From: CAVQND01 sp049518415 | GTDB lineage: Bacteria > Verrucomicrobiota > Verrucomicrobiia > Limisphaerales > UBA8199 | Assembly (NCBI GenBank): GCA_049518415.1 | Contig: JBEKRX010000016.1 | Span: 30,808-94,807 of the forward strand | DNA length: 64,000 nucleotides | Reading direction: 5' to 3' | In this document: piece after piece, positions 38,726-50,435 of the stretch | Numbering within the stretch: the stretch's first letter is position 1 | Layout: each line of letters starts with the position of its first letter | Program-made: the position numbers and the translations under genes | Notes under the pieces: model-generated | What the model saw: only the letters and a program-made list of their open reading frames with translations | Told to the model about the DNA's origin: nothing | The model's database searches: none

Positions 38726-39604
38726 TCACCTGGCCGGCGCCCAGTGGCGCTTGATCGCCGCGATGAAATCGGGGCCCGTGCCGCAACAGCCGCCGACGAA
38801 GCCGGCGCCCAGCTTAATCAATTCGGGGACATAGCTGGCGAACTCCTCGGGCGTGGCGCGGTATTGGAGGCGGCCCTCGACGACCGCCGGCAGGCCGGCG
38901 TTGGGTTTGAGCCAAATCGGGCGGTCGGTGGCGGCCCGCAGGCGTTGGCCCAGCGCGGCAAACCCGGCAATCCCCTGGCCGCAGTTGGCGCCGATGACCT
39001 CGGCGCCGGCCGCCGTGAGGGCTGCCGCCGCCTGCTCGGGCGTCGTCCCCATCATGGTCCGGTCTTTGTTCTTCCCGCTGTCATAGACCATGCAGGCGAC
39101 CACCGGCAAACCGGTCTCCCGCGCACCGCTCACGGCCAGCAACGCCTCCGCCAGGTCGGACATGGTTTCAACCACCAGGGCCTCGGCCCCGCCTTCGGCC
39201 AGCGCCCGGGCCTGCTCGGCGAAAGCGGCGCGCACCTCATCCTCGGTCACTTCCCCGCTCAGGAGCAGTTTGCCGGTCGGGCCGATGGAGGCAAAGACTC
39301 GCGCGCGGTCGCCGGCGGCGGCGCGTGAGATTTCGACCCCGCGCTGGTTGATTTCGGCCACGCTCCCGGCCAGGGCGGCCTCGCCCAGGCGGATGCGGTT
39401 GGCACCGAAGGTATTGGTCAGGATCACCTGGCTGCCGGCCTGGACGTAAGCGCGGGCCACCTCCGCCACCCGGTCGGCGTGCGTCAGGTTCCAGGCATCC
39501 GGAAACTCGCCCACCGCCAGGCCGCGCGCCTGGAGTTGGGTGCCCCAGGCGCCGTCGGTAATGACCGGCCCCAGCGCCAGGAGTTGTCGAATGAGCGGGT
39601 GCAT
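38726..39604 (-). CDS. Homocysteine S-methyltransferase family protein
   Basis: The 292-residue product has the Pfam S-methyl_trans barrel: VITDGAWGTQLQARGL, NLTHADRVAEVARAYVQAGSQVILTNTFGANRIRL and GPTGKLL. It has the zinc cysteines in GANCGQG (about 207) and GGCCGTG (about 277). It resembles the N-terminal domain of MetH. It may move a methyl group from the corrinoid protein to homocysteine or another thiol. It lies 21 nt after the corrinoid gene and 23 nt before the MtaA-like gene. Confidence 0.88.
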   Translation of the reverse strand: MHPLIRQLLALGPVITDGAWGTQLQARGLAVGEFPDAWNLTHADRVAEVARAYVQAGSQVILTNTFGANRIRLGEAALAGSVAEINQRGVEISRAAAGDRARVFASIGPTGKLLLSGEVTEDEVRAAFAEQARALAEGGAEALVVETMSDLAEALLAVSGARETGLPVVACMVYDSGKNKDRTMMGTTPEQAAAALTAAGAEVIGANCGQGIAGFAALGQRLRAATDRPIWLKPNAGLPAVVEGRLQYRATPEEFASYVPELIKLGAGFVGGCCGTGPDFIAAIKRHWAPAR

Positions 39605-39625
39605 CTGCCGGCGGGCGGGCCAGGC

Positions 39626-40264
39626 TCAGGCAGCGGTGACAGCCTTCTTGGCCAGCGCCACCGCCCCCACGGCGCTTTCGCTGTAACCGTCCGCGCCGAT
39701 TTCATCCGCGTATTTCTGGGTAATGGGCGCGCCGCCGATGAGGACTTTGACCTTGTCGCGCACGCCGGCTTGCTTGAGAACGTCGATGGTGGTTTTCATG
39801 GCCGGCATGGTGGTGGTGAGCAGGGCGGACATGGCGATGATATTGGCCTGCTTCTCGTTGATGGTGGCGATGAACTTCTCGGGCGCCACATTGACGCCCA
39901 GGTCGATGACCTCAAAGCCGCCGCCCTCCAGGAGGGAGGCGACCAGATTCTTGCCGATGTCGTGCAAATCGCCTTTGACGGTGCCGATGGCGACGCGGCC
40001 CTGGGGTTGGTCGCCCCGGGCGGTGAGCAGGGGACGGAGCAGTTCCAGGGCGGCCTTCATGGCGCGCGCCGAGATCAGGAGCTCGGGTACGAAGTATTCG
40101 TTGCACTCGAAGCGGCGGCCGACTTCGTCCATGGCGGGCACCATGTATTGGTTGACCAGCTCGAGGGGATCGACCCCCTCCGCCAAGGCTTCTTGAGTGA
40201 GGGCTTGCGTGGCCTTGGCATCGCCTCTGACCACCGCATCATAGAGTTGTTTCAGCTCCGGCAT
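39626..40264 (-). CDS. Corrinoid (B12-binding) methyl-carrier protein
   Basis: The 212-residue product has an N-terminal helical B12-binding cap (about 1-85, with FVPELLISARAMKAALELLRPLL). The Rossmann B12-binding domain follows, with the ligand motif GDLHDIGKN (DxHxxG, about 97-105). Then come LGVNVAPEKFI and VLIGGAPITQKYADEIGADGYSESA. It matches the MtaC/MtbC type. AAAGGA lies 6 nt before the ATG. It heads an operon with two methyltransferases; the usual third partner (substrate:corrinoid methyltransferase) and a reductive activator are not in the window. Confidence 0.92.
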   Translation of the reverse strand: MPELKQLYDAVVRGDAKATQALTQEALAEGVDPLELVNQYMVPAMDEVGRRFECNEYFVPELLISARAMKAALELLRPLLTARGDQPQGRVAIGTVKGDLHDIGKNLVASLLEGGGFEVIDLGVNVAPEKFIATINEKQANIIAMSALLTTTMPAMKTTIDVLKQAGVRDKVKVLIGGAPITQKYADEIGADGYSESAVGAVALAKKAVTAA

Positions 40265-40393
40265 AAGAATCCTTTCAGTAAAACATCTGCTAACGCTGCC
40301 GCCAGATTAGAACGGGCCGCCGCCCAAAGTCAACGCCAATAGCGCCGTGCCGCTGTCTCGCCAACCACTCGCCAAGGCGCCCGCGGCGGGTCA

Positions 40394-41917
40394 CTAAAAC
40401 TCCCGGGGCCTTCTTCTGACTGGCGTTGAGGAGGCCTTCAACGAATCGAGTTCTCCACTCGTGCCGAGAAATTCCGGGTCATAGACGATGCCCATGAACA
40501 GGATGGATTTGGTCGGCAGGTGGTGGATCAGGAAGAGAAACGGACGGTCCACAAACACCGATGGCGTGATGCCTTGTGTTAAAACGCCAACCGTGGCCGC
40601 CGCCGCCTCGGTCCCTTGCTCGTCCACCTCGACGGCCGCCCTCTGGCTAACCCGGCTTATGAAAAGCGGCTCGGCGGCCATCCCCGAAAAGTCGGCCTTC
40701 CTCGGGTAAAAGGCCAGGCTCATGCCCAGAGCTTCCAGCGGCTTCTTCAACTCGACGCCATATTCCAGTTTGAAACGCGGGAGATTAAGCTCTATCGCCT
40801 GGTCCCGGAATTTCCGCCAAATCGCGTTCTCCCATACTTCCGCGTCCAGGCGCGAGAGCACTTTCGCCACGCTGGAATTGGGCGCTGGCAGGAGGATGGA
40901 CATGGCGAAATTCCGGTCCGTATAAGGCAGGCAAACCGCCTGGAGTCCGCCTCCAGCCTGGTGGTAAAAAAAACGACCGTGCTGCGTCATCATCAGGACC
41001 CTCTTCTCCTGCCCGTTCTGCAACCGGAAAACTGCCGGCTGGGTGTTTCGCTTGTCGAACCTGGATGCCCAGGCGCCCTTGAAATAAACAGCATTGGCTA
41101 AAACCACCTCGTCCAAAGGCCCAAACGGGCCGTCCATCAGCCTCTTGATTTTTCCGCCAGTGTTCCGGTCCGCCCAGCCGTTCACGGCGTCCACTGACCG
41201 AGGGTCGGCGAAATCCAGCCCCTCGACGCTTGCTTGGAAAAACTCGGCATTGCGCGCAACAAACTCCGGATTCAGACTGAACTCCTTTCGATGCCAAATC
41301 GCGTTCGCCAGGTTCAGGACCGTGGTGTTGGCTGGCGCCGGTTTGATCGTTTGGCTCAGCAACCGGTTCGCGCGGTTGAGCGCGTCGGTGTCCAGCGCGG
41401 TGGTTTCCAGCACCGACTCGATTTGCTTTTTCGTCCTGCCTTTGGCGCCGTTGTCCACCAGTTGCAGCACGGTCGAGAGACTGTAGGGGGAGATGAAGAT
41501 ATTGGTGCCCGGGTGTTCCCGGCCAAGCTGCTTGAGGAGCTTGAAGGCGAAGACCGTATTGGCCGAAACGAGTCGCTCCTGGTTGATCGACGCGACTGCC
41601 CCGGCGTCCGGGGGCTGGAACAGGAGCGCCGCGCCCGCCAGCAACGCCAGCCATTGTGGGGGCAGGCCGAAGGCTTGTAGCCCCGGTTGCTCCCGATTCC
41701 GGCGCGACTGTATCGCCGACGGCCCAGTCGGCGGGTGGTGCGAGTTCTCCAGGCGCCGGCGGGTTTGGCCGCCCGCGACCCGGCAGGCTCGGCCGCCGGC
41801 GCGCCGCCAAGGCGCGTGCAGCAGGCAAAGTAGTGCCTGAAGCTGGCTCAGGTGGGTCAAGGGTTTGTTGTCCCGGGGGCTTCCGGCCGGTTCGGTGGGG
41901 AAGTTCGTCAGGTTCAT
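40394..41917 (-). CDS. Serpin family serine protease inhibitor
   Basis: The C-terminal 390 residues are a full serpin: FAFKLLKQLGREHPGTNIFISPYSLSTVLQLVDNGAKGRTKKQI, NWADRNTGGKI-type motif, VLANAVYFKGAWASRFD and NLPRFKLEYGVELKKPLEALGM. The reactive-loop hinge is VDEQGTEAAAATVG, followed by FVDRPFLFLIHH. By spacing, the scissile bond lies near Gln-Gly in LTQGITP. A hydrophobic stretch (WLALLAGAALLFQPPDAGA) before the domain looks like a signal peptide. The first 75 or so residues are poor in sense and the true start is uncertain. Secreted inhibitory serpins are patchy in bacteria. Confidence 0.88.
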   Translation of the reverse strand: MNLTNFPTEPAGSPRDNKPLTHLSQLQALLCLLHAPWRRAGGRACRVAGGQTRRRLENSHHPPTGPSAIQSRRNREQPGLQAFGLPPQWLALLAGAALLFQPPDAGAVASINQERLVSANTVFAFKLLKQLGREHPGTNIFISPYSLSTVLQLVDNGAKGRTKKQIESVLETTALDTDALNRANRLLSQTIKPAPANTTVLNLANAIWHRKEFSLNPEFVARNAEFFQASVEGLDFADPRSVDAVNGWADRNTGGKIKRLMDGPFGPLDEVVLANAVYFKGAWASRFDKRNTQPAVFRLQNGQEKRVLMMTQHGRFFYHQAGGGLQAVCLPYTDRNFAMSILLPAPNSSVAKVLSRLDAEVWENAIWRKFRDQAIELNLPRFKLEYGVELKKPLEALGMSLAFYPRKADFSGMAAEPLFISRVSQRAAVEVDEQGTEAAAATVGVLTQGITPSVFVDRPFLFLIHHLPTKSILFMGIVYDPEFLGTSGELDSLKASSTPVRRRPREF

Positions 41918-41974
41918 AATTCATCAAGGTTGCAAGGTGCAGTTCGATGCCGGGGCCATAAAGGCCGTGGCGCA

Positions 41975-42625
41975 TTAGGCGCTGGAGTGTTTTGTATCTT
42001 CATTGGGGGGGCCGCGCGGAGCAGGCGGGAGGTCCGGCGAGCGGGGACCGAGCGCCTTGAGCTTCGCGAGTTCCTTCTGGAAGCAGTCCGGGCACATGCC
42101 GTGGGTGAACTGCAGGTCCAAGTGCCGCTTGAGGTAGGCCTCCACCTCACTCCAGTATTGGGCGTCATCCCGGACCTTCTTGCAGTAGGTGCAGATGGGG
42201 ATGATGCGCTGCAGTTCGATAATCTCCCCGATGTCCTCCAGCAGCAGCAGGCACAGGCTCCGCTCCTCGTAAGTCAGGGGAGACGCCGTGACCAGGAGAT
42301 AAAACGCTTTGACGTCATGGTTGGTAAGCAGCTCCATGCGTCCCCGGCGCCGGGCGCATTTCTTCGCGGCCAGGGCCTCCGTGACCGCGCTCCGCACCGG
42401 ACAGTCCTCGCAGAAATCCGAGCGTCCGCAGCCTTGCGGCGAGTCGGTGGCGTGCAGGCAATGCAACACCTCGCCGCCCCGGCGGCGCAGGACTTGTTGC
42501 CGGTCGGGGCCCAGCAAGTTCGCGGCCGCCGCGTTGTAGGCCAGGATTCTCACGTCCTCGTCCACCAGGAAGAGGAAATGGGGGATGGCATCCAACAACT
42601 GCCGGTCCAGGTTTGGCTCATCCAT
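41975..42625 (-). CDS. PAS-domain protein with C-terminal CxxC...CPxC module
   Basis: The 216-residue product has an N-terminal PAS domain (QLLDAIPHFLFLVDEDVRILAYNAAAANLLG) with a cysteine-rich insertion (CLHATDSPQGCGRSDFCEDCPVR). It ends in ICTYCKKVRDDAQYWSEVEAYLKRHLDLQFTHGMCPDCF, a module often seen behind PAS domains in signalling proteins; two CxxC pairs suggest metal or redox sensing. There is no kinase, so it may be a single-component sensor. The ATG at 42625 opens the PAS domain. It lies 23 nt after the alpha-galactosidase stop. Confidence 0.7.
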   Translation of the reverse strand: MDEPNLDRQLLDAIPHFLFLVDEDVRILAYNAAAANLLGPDRQQVLRRRGGEVLHCLHATDSPQGCGRSDFCEDCPVRSAVTEALAAKKCARRRGRMELLTNHDVKAFYLLVTASPLTYEERSLCLLLLEDIGEIIELQRIIPICTYCKKVRDDAQYWSEVEAYLKRHLDLQFTHGMCPDCFQKELAKLKALGPRSPDLPPAPRGPPNEDTKHSSA

Positions 42626-42648
42626 AACTCGAAACCAATCCCAAAGGC

Positions 42649-45186
42649 TCAGGTCGCGCGCCTTCCGTAACGGACCAGCAGGCTGGTGCCGCGCTGGGGC
42701 AGGCGCAGCTCGAAATCGGACCCCAGCTCTCTGCCCATCATGGTGCGTCTTTGGGAGGCGTGGGTTTCGCCAATGAAGTCCACGCGGTAGCTTGTCTCCG
42801 GCTTCAGGCCGCGCAGCCCGGTTTGCAGGACGGGGTAAGGGCACTGGCTGCGGCGGAAGGCGAGGACGATGCCGGCGTCCAGGTCGCTGCGATGAAATTG
42901 GTAAGCCACGAGGGCCTCGGGTCCAAGGGTGCAGGGGCCCAGCGGATAGAAGTCGCCATACCAGAACCGCTGGTTCTGCTTCACTTCCTCCAGAGCGGCG
43001 CGGGCGGTTTCCCTCTGGAAATCGGCCTCCAGAAAGGCAAACTGGCAGATGGCCCCGGCGGTGGCCGCGCTGCGCAGGTCATAGGCAGTCGGGGTCCAGG
43101 CGCAGGCGCCGAACAAGGGCACGTAAAGGCTCAGGCCGTAAGTATGGGTCTGGTTCCAGTCGGCGTGTCCGGGCGAGCAGCAGGTGTCGCTGTGCCAGAG
43201 GGGGATGGCGCGACCGCAGGTCTCCAGGTCAATGCGCCGTCCGCCGCTGGCGCAGTTATCGATCATCAGGCCGGGGTGCCGCGCCAGCAGTTCGTCCCAC
43301 AGGGCGTAGAGGCCTTCCACATAACGGATTTCGGTCAGGCCCTGGCGATCCGGGGCGTCGGCCTGCCGCCAGAAACCGAGGGGATCGATGTTGAAGTCGT
43401 TGCGATAAATATCGATGCCGAATTCGGAGATGCGCCGGGACAAAAGGTCGGTGAGCCAGCGGCGGGCGGCCGCATCGTTGAGCTTGAACAGGCCGTCCCC
43501 TTTGTCGCCGCCCAGGACAAACTCGGGATGTTCGCGGGCAATTTGGGTGCCGCGGGCAACCCGCTCGGGTTCAAACCAGACCAGGAATTTGAGCCCCGCC
43601 TGGTGGCAGGCCTCGCTGATGGGCTTAAGGCCCTTGGGGTATTGCCTGGGAGGACAGAACCAATTGCCCACCCCGCCGGGGAAGCCGCCCTCGAACCAGG
43701 CGGCATCCAACCAGTGCGTGTCGCAGCCCAGTGCCCGCGCCGCTTTGCTCGCCCCTACCTGCGCTGCCTCGGTGCCCCAATCCGGACGCGTCCCGGAGTA
43801 GCGGTCGTAGCATTGCAGCGCCACGGGCAATCGCTGCGGCCGGCCGTTCTGGCGGGGCACGTACTCGAACAGGATCAAGCGCCGGAAACGATTGTGGGCG
43901 GCGAGAAGGTCCCCCTTCCAGGGAAGCACCAGGATTCGCGGCGTGCGGATTTTCTCCCCTGGATGAAGGCGCAAGGAGGTTCTTTCCATACCGGCCCGCA
44001 GGGTGGTTGGCCCGGCACCGGAGCGCTCGAGCGAAGTCCGCCATTGGCCCGACCAGCCGATGGCGGCCAGCAGGCCCTCCTCGCCATATCGGAGATTGAA
44101 AAAGGGAAAGGCGCCGTTGGAGGAACGCCCGCCCGACGGCGCCAGGGAGAGCGCTTTGCCCGGCTCGATTTCAGTCTCCAGCGGCAAGAACGAGCGCTCG
44201 TCGCAAACATCGCCCACCAGGTGATGCAGGAGCACGGGTTTCCGGCCATAGCCGGTGCGGAGCTGGACCGCCAGCGGCTGGATGTCCTCCAGCAGCGGCG
44301 TGTCCTGCGCCGCCCCGTTTTCAAAGTGCAGCACCCACTCCACGGCCGGGTAACGCTTGAAAGCAGTGACCGTGGCGCTCACGCGCAGGGCGGTCTTGGG
44401 GTCGGTCCAACTCACCTCGCGGATGGTGCGGGTCGCGCTTTCCCGGGTCTCGGCCCTCCGTTGCCACTCCTTGAGCAAGGCGCCCGAGGCGACGCCCTCG
44501 TAGCGAAAGGAAAAGGGGATGGCGGTGGCGATGAACGGCTGGCCGTCCGCGTCGGCCCAATGGACCTGGCCGTTGGCGGTGAGGATGCAGGCCTCGGCCC
44601 AATCCGCCTGGTCGAAGGCGGGGCCGTCGGCGGTGGTGTCGGTCCTGAGGGTGAGCTGGCGTGTGCCCTCGGCCAGGGGAACCCTCACTTCCACCGGGGC
44701 ATTGCTGCCGCGGAGGGTTGGGGTGCGGAACACTTCCTGGCCGCCGACCTCCACGCTGAACTGCACCGAGCCCCGCGCGCCGCCAGTATCAAAATTATTG
44801 TCCACGCCGGCAAACGCCCTGAACTCGCGGGCCGCCGGCGGCAGGTGCAGCACGATTTCGCTGTTGGCATGGGTGCCGAGGCCGTGCTTGAACTGGCGCG
44901 CGCCGAGTTGGATGGGCGTCTCCATGCAGGACTGGCCGAAGCGCAACACGTTGAAGTCCTGCCGGCGGAGTTCAACGCCCACGGCCGGTTCACGCCCCGG
45001 CGGCCTATGCCCGGTGAAGGCGGCGCAGGCCCAATCCTGTATTTCCTGAATTTCCTCCGGCCCGGCCATGATGCCATCTTGCGGGGCGTCGGCAGGAATG
45101 TCGGTGTCCTCCACCCCGCGCCCAGTCGCGGCGGCCAGCAGCCGGACGACCAGCAAGGACGCCCAAAGTGGAAGTCTTCTGAACAT
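42649..45186 (-). CDS. GH36 alpha-galactosidase with NPCBM domain, secreted
   Basis: The 845-residue product has a signal peptide (MFRRLPLWASLLVVRLLAAATG). An NPCBM carbohydrate-binding domain follows (about 65-190; HGLGTHANSEIVLHLPPAAREFRAFAGVDNNF). The GH36/clan-D catalytic part has CDTHWLDAAWFEGGFP, the nucleophile region IDIYRNDFNIDP and the acid/base region IDNCASGGRRIDLE. It probably releases alpha-galactose from galactomannans or oligosaccharides in the periplasm or outside. The start is an ATG giving the signal peptide. It lies upstream of the PAS gene in the same direction. Confidence 0.9.
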   Translation of the reverse strand: MFRRLPLWASLLVVRLLAAATGRGVEDTDIPADAPQDGIMAGPEEIQEIQDWACAAFTGHRPPGREPAVGVELRRQDFNVLRFGQSCMETPIQLGARQFKHGLGTHANSEIVLHLPPAAREFRAFAGVDNNFDTGGARGSVQFSVEVGGQEVFRTPTLRGSNAPVEVRVPLAEGTRQLTLRTDTTADGPAFDQADWAEACILTANGQVHWADADGQPFIATAIPFSFRYEGVASGALLKEWQRRAETRESATRTIREVSWTDPKTALRVSATVTAFKRYPAVEWVLHFENGAAQDTPLLEDIQPLAVQLRTGYGRKPVLLHHLVGDVCDERSFLPLETEIEPGKALSLAPSGGRSSNGAFPFFNLRYGEEGLLAAIGWSGQWRTSLERSGAGPTTLRAGMERTSLRLHPGEKIRTPRILVLPWKGDLLAAHNRFRRLILFEYVPRQNGRPQRLPVALQCYDRYSGTRPDWGTEAAQVGASKAARALGCDTHWLDAAWFEGGFPGGVGNWFCPPRQYPKGLKPISEACHQAGLKFLVWFEPERVARGTQIAREHPEFVLGGDKGDGLFKLNDAAARRWLTDLLSRRISEFGIDIYRNDFNIDPLGFWRQADAPDRQGLTEIRYVEGLYALWDELLARHPGLMIDNCASGGRRIDLETCGRAIPLWHSDTCCSPGHADWNQTHTYGLSLYVPLFGACAWTPTAYDLRSAATAGAICQFAFLEADFQRETARAALEEVKQNQRFWYGDFYPLGPCTLGPEALVAYQFHRSDLDAGIVLAFRRSQCPYPVLQTGLRGLKPETSYRVDFIGETHASQRRTMMGRELGSDFELRLPQRGTSLLVRYGRRAT

Positions 45187-45422
45187 GCGGACATGATAGA
45201 CGCCAGGCCTCGGAGCTCAAGGCCATAACGCAAGCAAGTTGAATTGTGGCAGTGCGACGGCTTTCGATTCGCCGGCCGCCCGCCGCCCATGCCCCATCCC
45301 TCCACCGCGGCCTTGTCCCTCCCCACGAATCCTTTGACATCCGCCGCCCTTTGGGCCATTTTCCAATGGCTTACCTGGGGTTTGCCTCACAAGGAAACTG
45401 CATGTAAGTATTGGCACCGAGC

Positions 45423-48221
<2,799 letters not shown>

Positions 48222-48229
48222 TTGGCTGG

Positions 48230-49216
48230 ATGCCCGATCACTCCCCTAATCTGCCGCCGCCCGTCCGCGACCACCGGCGCGACCAGTTCCTGCTGCACTT
48301 GGCCACGGACCGCGGCGCTTCGCACTACACCCAGCGCAATTACCGCCAGGCCCTGCTGGAATTCACTCGCTGGCACCAGGACGAGCGCCGGCAGCCCCCG
48401 GCCTGGGACAAGCTCCAGCGCGACGATTTCCGCAGCTATCTGCGGTTCCTGGGCCGGCAGCGTCTCGGCCGGGCCGCCATCCAACTCCGCTTCTCCGCCC
48501 TGCGCACCTTTTATAGGTTCCTCATCCGCCACGGACTCCTCGCCGCCTCCCCGATTAAGAACCTCGCGCTGCCCAAACCCGCCAAACGCCTGCCCAGGTT
48601 CCTGACGCCGCCGCAGATGCTCGACCTGTTGCAGGCGCCCCTCAAACTCCTGCCGCCGGGCGGGAACGCGCCCTCCGCCGCGGCCGGCCAACGCCGCCGG
48701 CGGCGCGCCGCCTGGCTCTGCCGGCGCGACCTGGCGGTGCTCGAGACGCTCTACTCCTGCGGGTTGCGCATCCACGAACTGTGCGGACTGATCGCCGACG
48801 ACATTGATTGGAGCGAGTGTCTCGTCCGGGTCCGCGGCAAGGGCAAAAAGGAGCGCCAGATTCCCATCGGCGAGCCGGCCCTGGCCGCCATCAGGAGCTA
48901 CTGGGAACTCCTCGGCCAGCCCCCGGCCGGCGACTCACCTGTCTTCTTCAGCAAACCAAAAGCGCAAGCCCCGGTCTCCGCGCGCCAGTTGCAGCTCCGC
49001 CTCAAAAAGTACCTCGCCCTTGCCGGCCTGGACCCCCACCTCACGCCCCACAAGCTGCGGCATAGTTACGCCACGCACCTGCTCGATGCCGGCGCCGACC
49101 TGCGCAGCGTCCAGGAACTCCTCGGCCACGCCCACCTGGTCACCACCCAAGTCTATACCCACCTCACCACCGAGCGCCTCAAGCGCGCCTACGACCAGGC
49201 CCACCCAAGGGCCTGA
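48230..49216 (+). CDS. Tyrosine recombinase, XerC/XerD type
   Basis: The 328-residue product has the SAM-like N-terminal core-binding domain (FLLHLATDRGASHYTQRNYRQALLEFTRW) and the catalytic domain with all active residues: Arg in YSCGLRIHELCGL, Lys in RVRGKGKKERQIP, HxxR in HKLRHSYATHLL, His in LLGHAHLVTTQ and Tyr in VYTHLT. Length and motifs fit chromosome-dimer resolution enzymes. It lies 8 nt after topB, so both may act in DNA segregation from one transcript. Which Xer it is cannot be said without phylogeny. Confidence 0.9.
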   Translation: MPDHSPNLPPPVRDHRRDQFLLHLATDRGASHYTQRNYRQALLEFTRWHQDERRQPPAWDKLQRDDFRSYLRFLGRQRLGRAAIQLRFSALRTFYRFLIRHGLLAASPIKNLALPKPAKRLPRFLTPPQMLDLLQAPLKLLPPGGNAPSAAAGQRRRRRAAWLCRRDLAVLETLYSCGLRIHELCGLIADDIDWSECLVRVRGKGKKERQIPIGEPALAAIRSYWELLGQPPAGDSPVFFSKPKAQAPVSARQLQLRLKKYLALAGLDPHLTPHKLRHSYATHLLDAGADLRSVQELLGHAHLVTTQVYTHLTTERLKRAYDQAHPRA

Positions 49217-49244
49217 TCCATTGTGAACAGATGCGCGCGCGCCA

Positions 49245-49280
49245 GGTCCCGGCACCTCTCTTGCAGGCCGTGGCAGGCCG
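49245..49280. repeat. Dispersed GGTCCCGGCA repeat, copy 1
   Basis: GGTCCCGGCACCTCTCTTGC followed by AGGCCGTGGCAGGCCG. It is closely related to 50115-50172, where the unit GGCAGYTCCTTTGCAGGCCTC (21 nt) is tandemly duplicated. Both copies flank the AbrB/PIN pair. Confidence 0.6.
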
Positions 49281-49357
49281 CGTTTGGGCACGATCCCAAC
49301 ACCCTCCCGCAAGACTCCACCTTCTAACTAACTGCTATTCGGGATGGCCCCGAGACT

Positions 49358-49768
49358 TTACGCCAGGGGGTCAACGATCTGCACACCGGCTGGTTGAAAA
49401 TGCCTTTGGTTGTGCGTGGCGAGCTTGTGGCCGTGAAACAGTGCCGTGGCAGCAATTAAGGAATCCTCGCACGTCATGGTGCGGTTTTTGCTCTTGAGGT
49501 CCGCGAGCAATTCTTTCCATCGAACCAGCACTGCCTCGGTCAGTTCCTCCGTGGCCGGAGCCAGTCTCCGCCGCGTATCAGCCAGCCAGACGGCGAGACT
49601 AGCCTTATGCGTCGCCGGCGCCCGATCCAGTCCAAATTGCAGTTCGGCGAAGGAGACAACGCTCAGAAAAACCTCAGCTTCATTCCTCTGCACCCAGGCG
49701 GCCAGTTTTGGCGGAACTTGCTTCCGCTCGAGCATCGACAATAAGTCCGTGTCGATCAAGAAGCTCAC
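49358..49768 (-). CDS. VapC-like PIN-domain toxin
   Basis: The 136-residue product starts at a GTG: VSFLIDTDLLSMLERKQVPPKL. It has the PIN acidic residues (IDTD, VSFAELQFGLD, CEDSLIAATALFHGHKLATHNQRHF) and ends VQIVDPLA. It is a likely RNase toxin. The GTG start overlaps the stop of the AbrB-type antitoxin by 4 nt (GTGA), which decides the start. It looks intact. Confidence 0.88.
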   Translation of the reverse strand: MSFLIDTDLLSMLERKQVPPKLAAWVQRNEAEVFLSVVSFAELQFGLDRAPATHKASLAVWLADTRRRLAPATEELTEAVLVRWKELLADLKSKNRTMTCEDSLIAATALFHGHKLATHNQRHFQPAGVQIVDPLA

Positions 49769-50013
49769 TTGAAGGGGAGCAGATGACGCTCCGGTGGGCG
49801 GATGGGCGCCGGGCACCGCGAGAATTGCGCAAACAACCCGATGGCGCCGCGTCGTTTGCCGGGTTTCGGCGTCAGCATAATGCTGTTTTTGCCGTCGCGC
49901 AGCAGGCGGACCTCGACCACACCACCCCGCGACAAACCGGAGGCATCTCGCCACCATTTGGGCAACGTGCTCTGGCCCACTTTGGAAACGGTGATAGTGT
50001 CCAAATCTTTCAT
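49765..50013 (-). CDS. AbrB-like antitoxin
   Basis: The 82-residue product begins MKDLDTITVSKVGQSTLPKWWRDASGLSRGGVVEVRLLRDGKNSIMLTPKPGKR, an AbrB-fold DNA-binding half. The tail GAIGLFAQFSRCPAPIRPPERHLLPFK would bind the toxin. It overlaps the PIN gene by 4 nt. Fragments of the same gene occur at 54169-54213 and 54950-55025. Confidence 0.8.
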   Translation of the reverse strand: MKDLDTITVSKVGQSTLPKWWRDASGLSRGGVVEVRLLRDGKNSIMLTPKPGKRRGAIGLFAQFSRCPAPIRPPERHLLPFK

Positions 50014-50247
50014 GTCTTAAGGATTCCTTAAATAGGCCTTGCTGTCAAATCCGGATTCCCCAAGTCCCGTCAGGGACGGCCCGCTTATAGCAGGCGGCAC
50101 CCCTCTAGGTCCGCAGGTCCCGGCAGCTCCTTTGCAGGCCTCGGCAGTTCCTTTGCAGGCCTCGGCAGGCCGCCTGTCCCCGATGGGGGAAGCCGTTGTC
50201 CGCAATCCAAAAGACCCCGTTTGGCCCGTCCGTAGGGCTGTTGGCTC

Positions 50248-50353
50248 ATGACCTGCGGGCTGAAAGCCCGCCATGCCAGAGCCTGGCTCACGCCCACGGT
50301 CCTGCCCACCCTCTCCCGCGGCCTCATGGCCTGCGGGCTGAAAGCCCGCGATG
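50248..50353. repeat. Two copies of a GCGGGCTGAAAGCCCGC hairpin repeat
   Basis: The hairpin occurs at 50256-50272 and 50333-50349. Both copies are flanked by CATGRCCT on the left and by SATG on the right. A linked element CCTGGGG...CCCCAGG follows at 50360-50392. I recall similar intergenic elements from planctomycete and verrucomicrobial genomes. Confidence 0.75.
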
Positions 50354-50400
50354 TGACAGCCTGGGGTGATGCGCACCGCGCGGAGCCCCAGGCCATGCTG

Positions 50401-50435
50401 CAAGCTCCAGCCTCCAGCCTCTAGCCTCCAGCCTA
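50401..50435. repeat. 7-nt tandem array
   Basis: CAAGCTC, CAGCCTC, CAGCCTC, TAGCCTC and CAGCCTA: five exact 7-nt steps, not next to any start codon. Confidence 0.8.

Noticed and set aside
42751..45228. An 825-codon open frame antisense to the alpha-galactosidase
   Set aside because: The sense strand encodes a complete enzyme with signal peptide and catalytic motifs; the antisense product has no recognisable domain.
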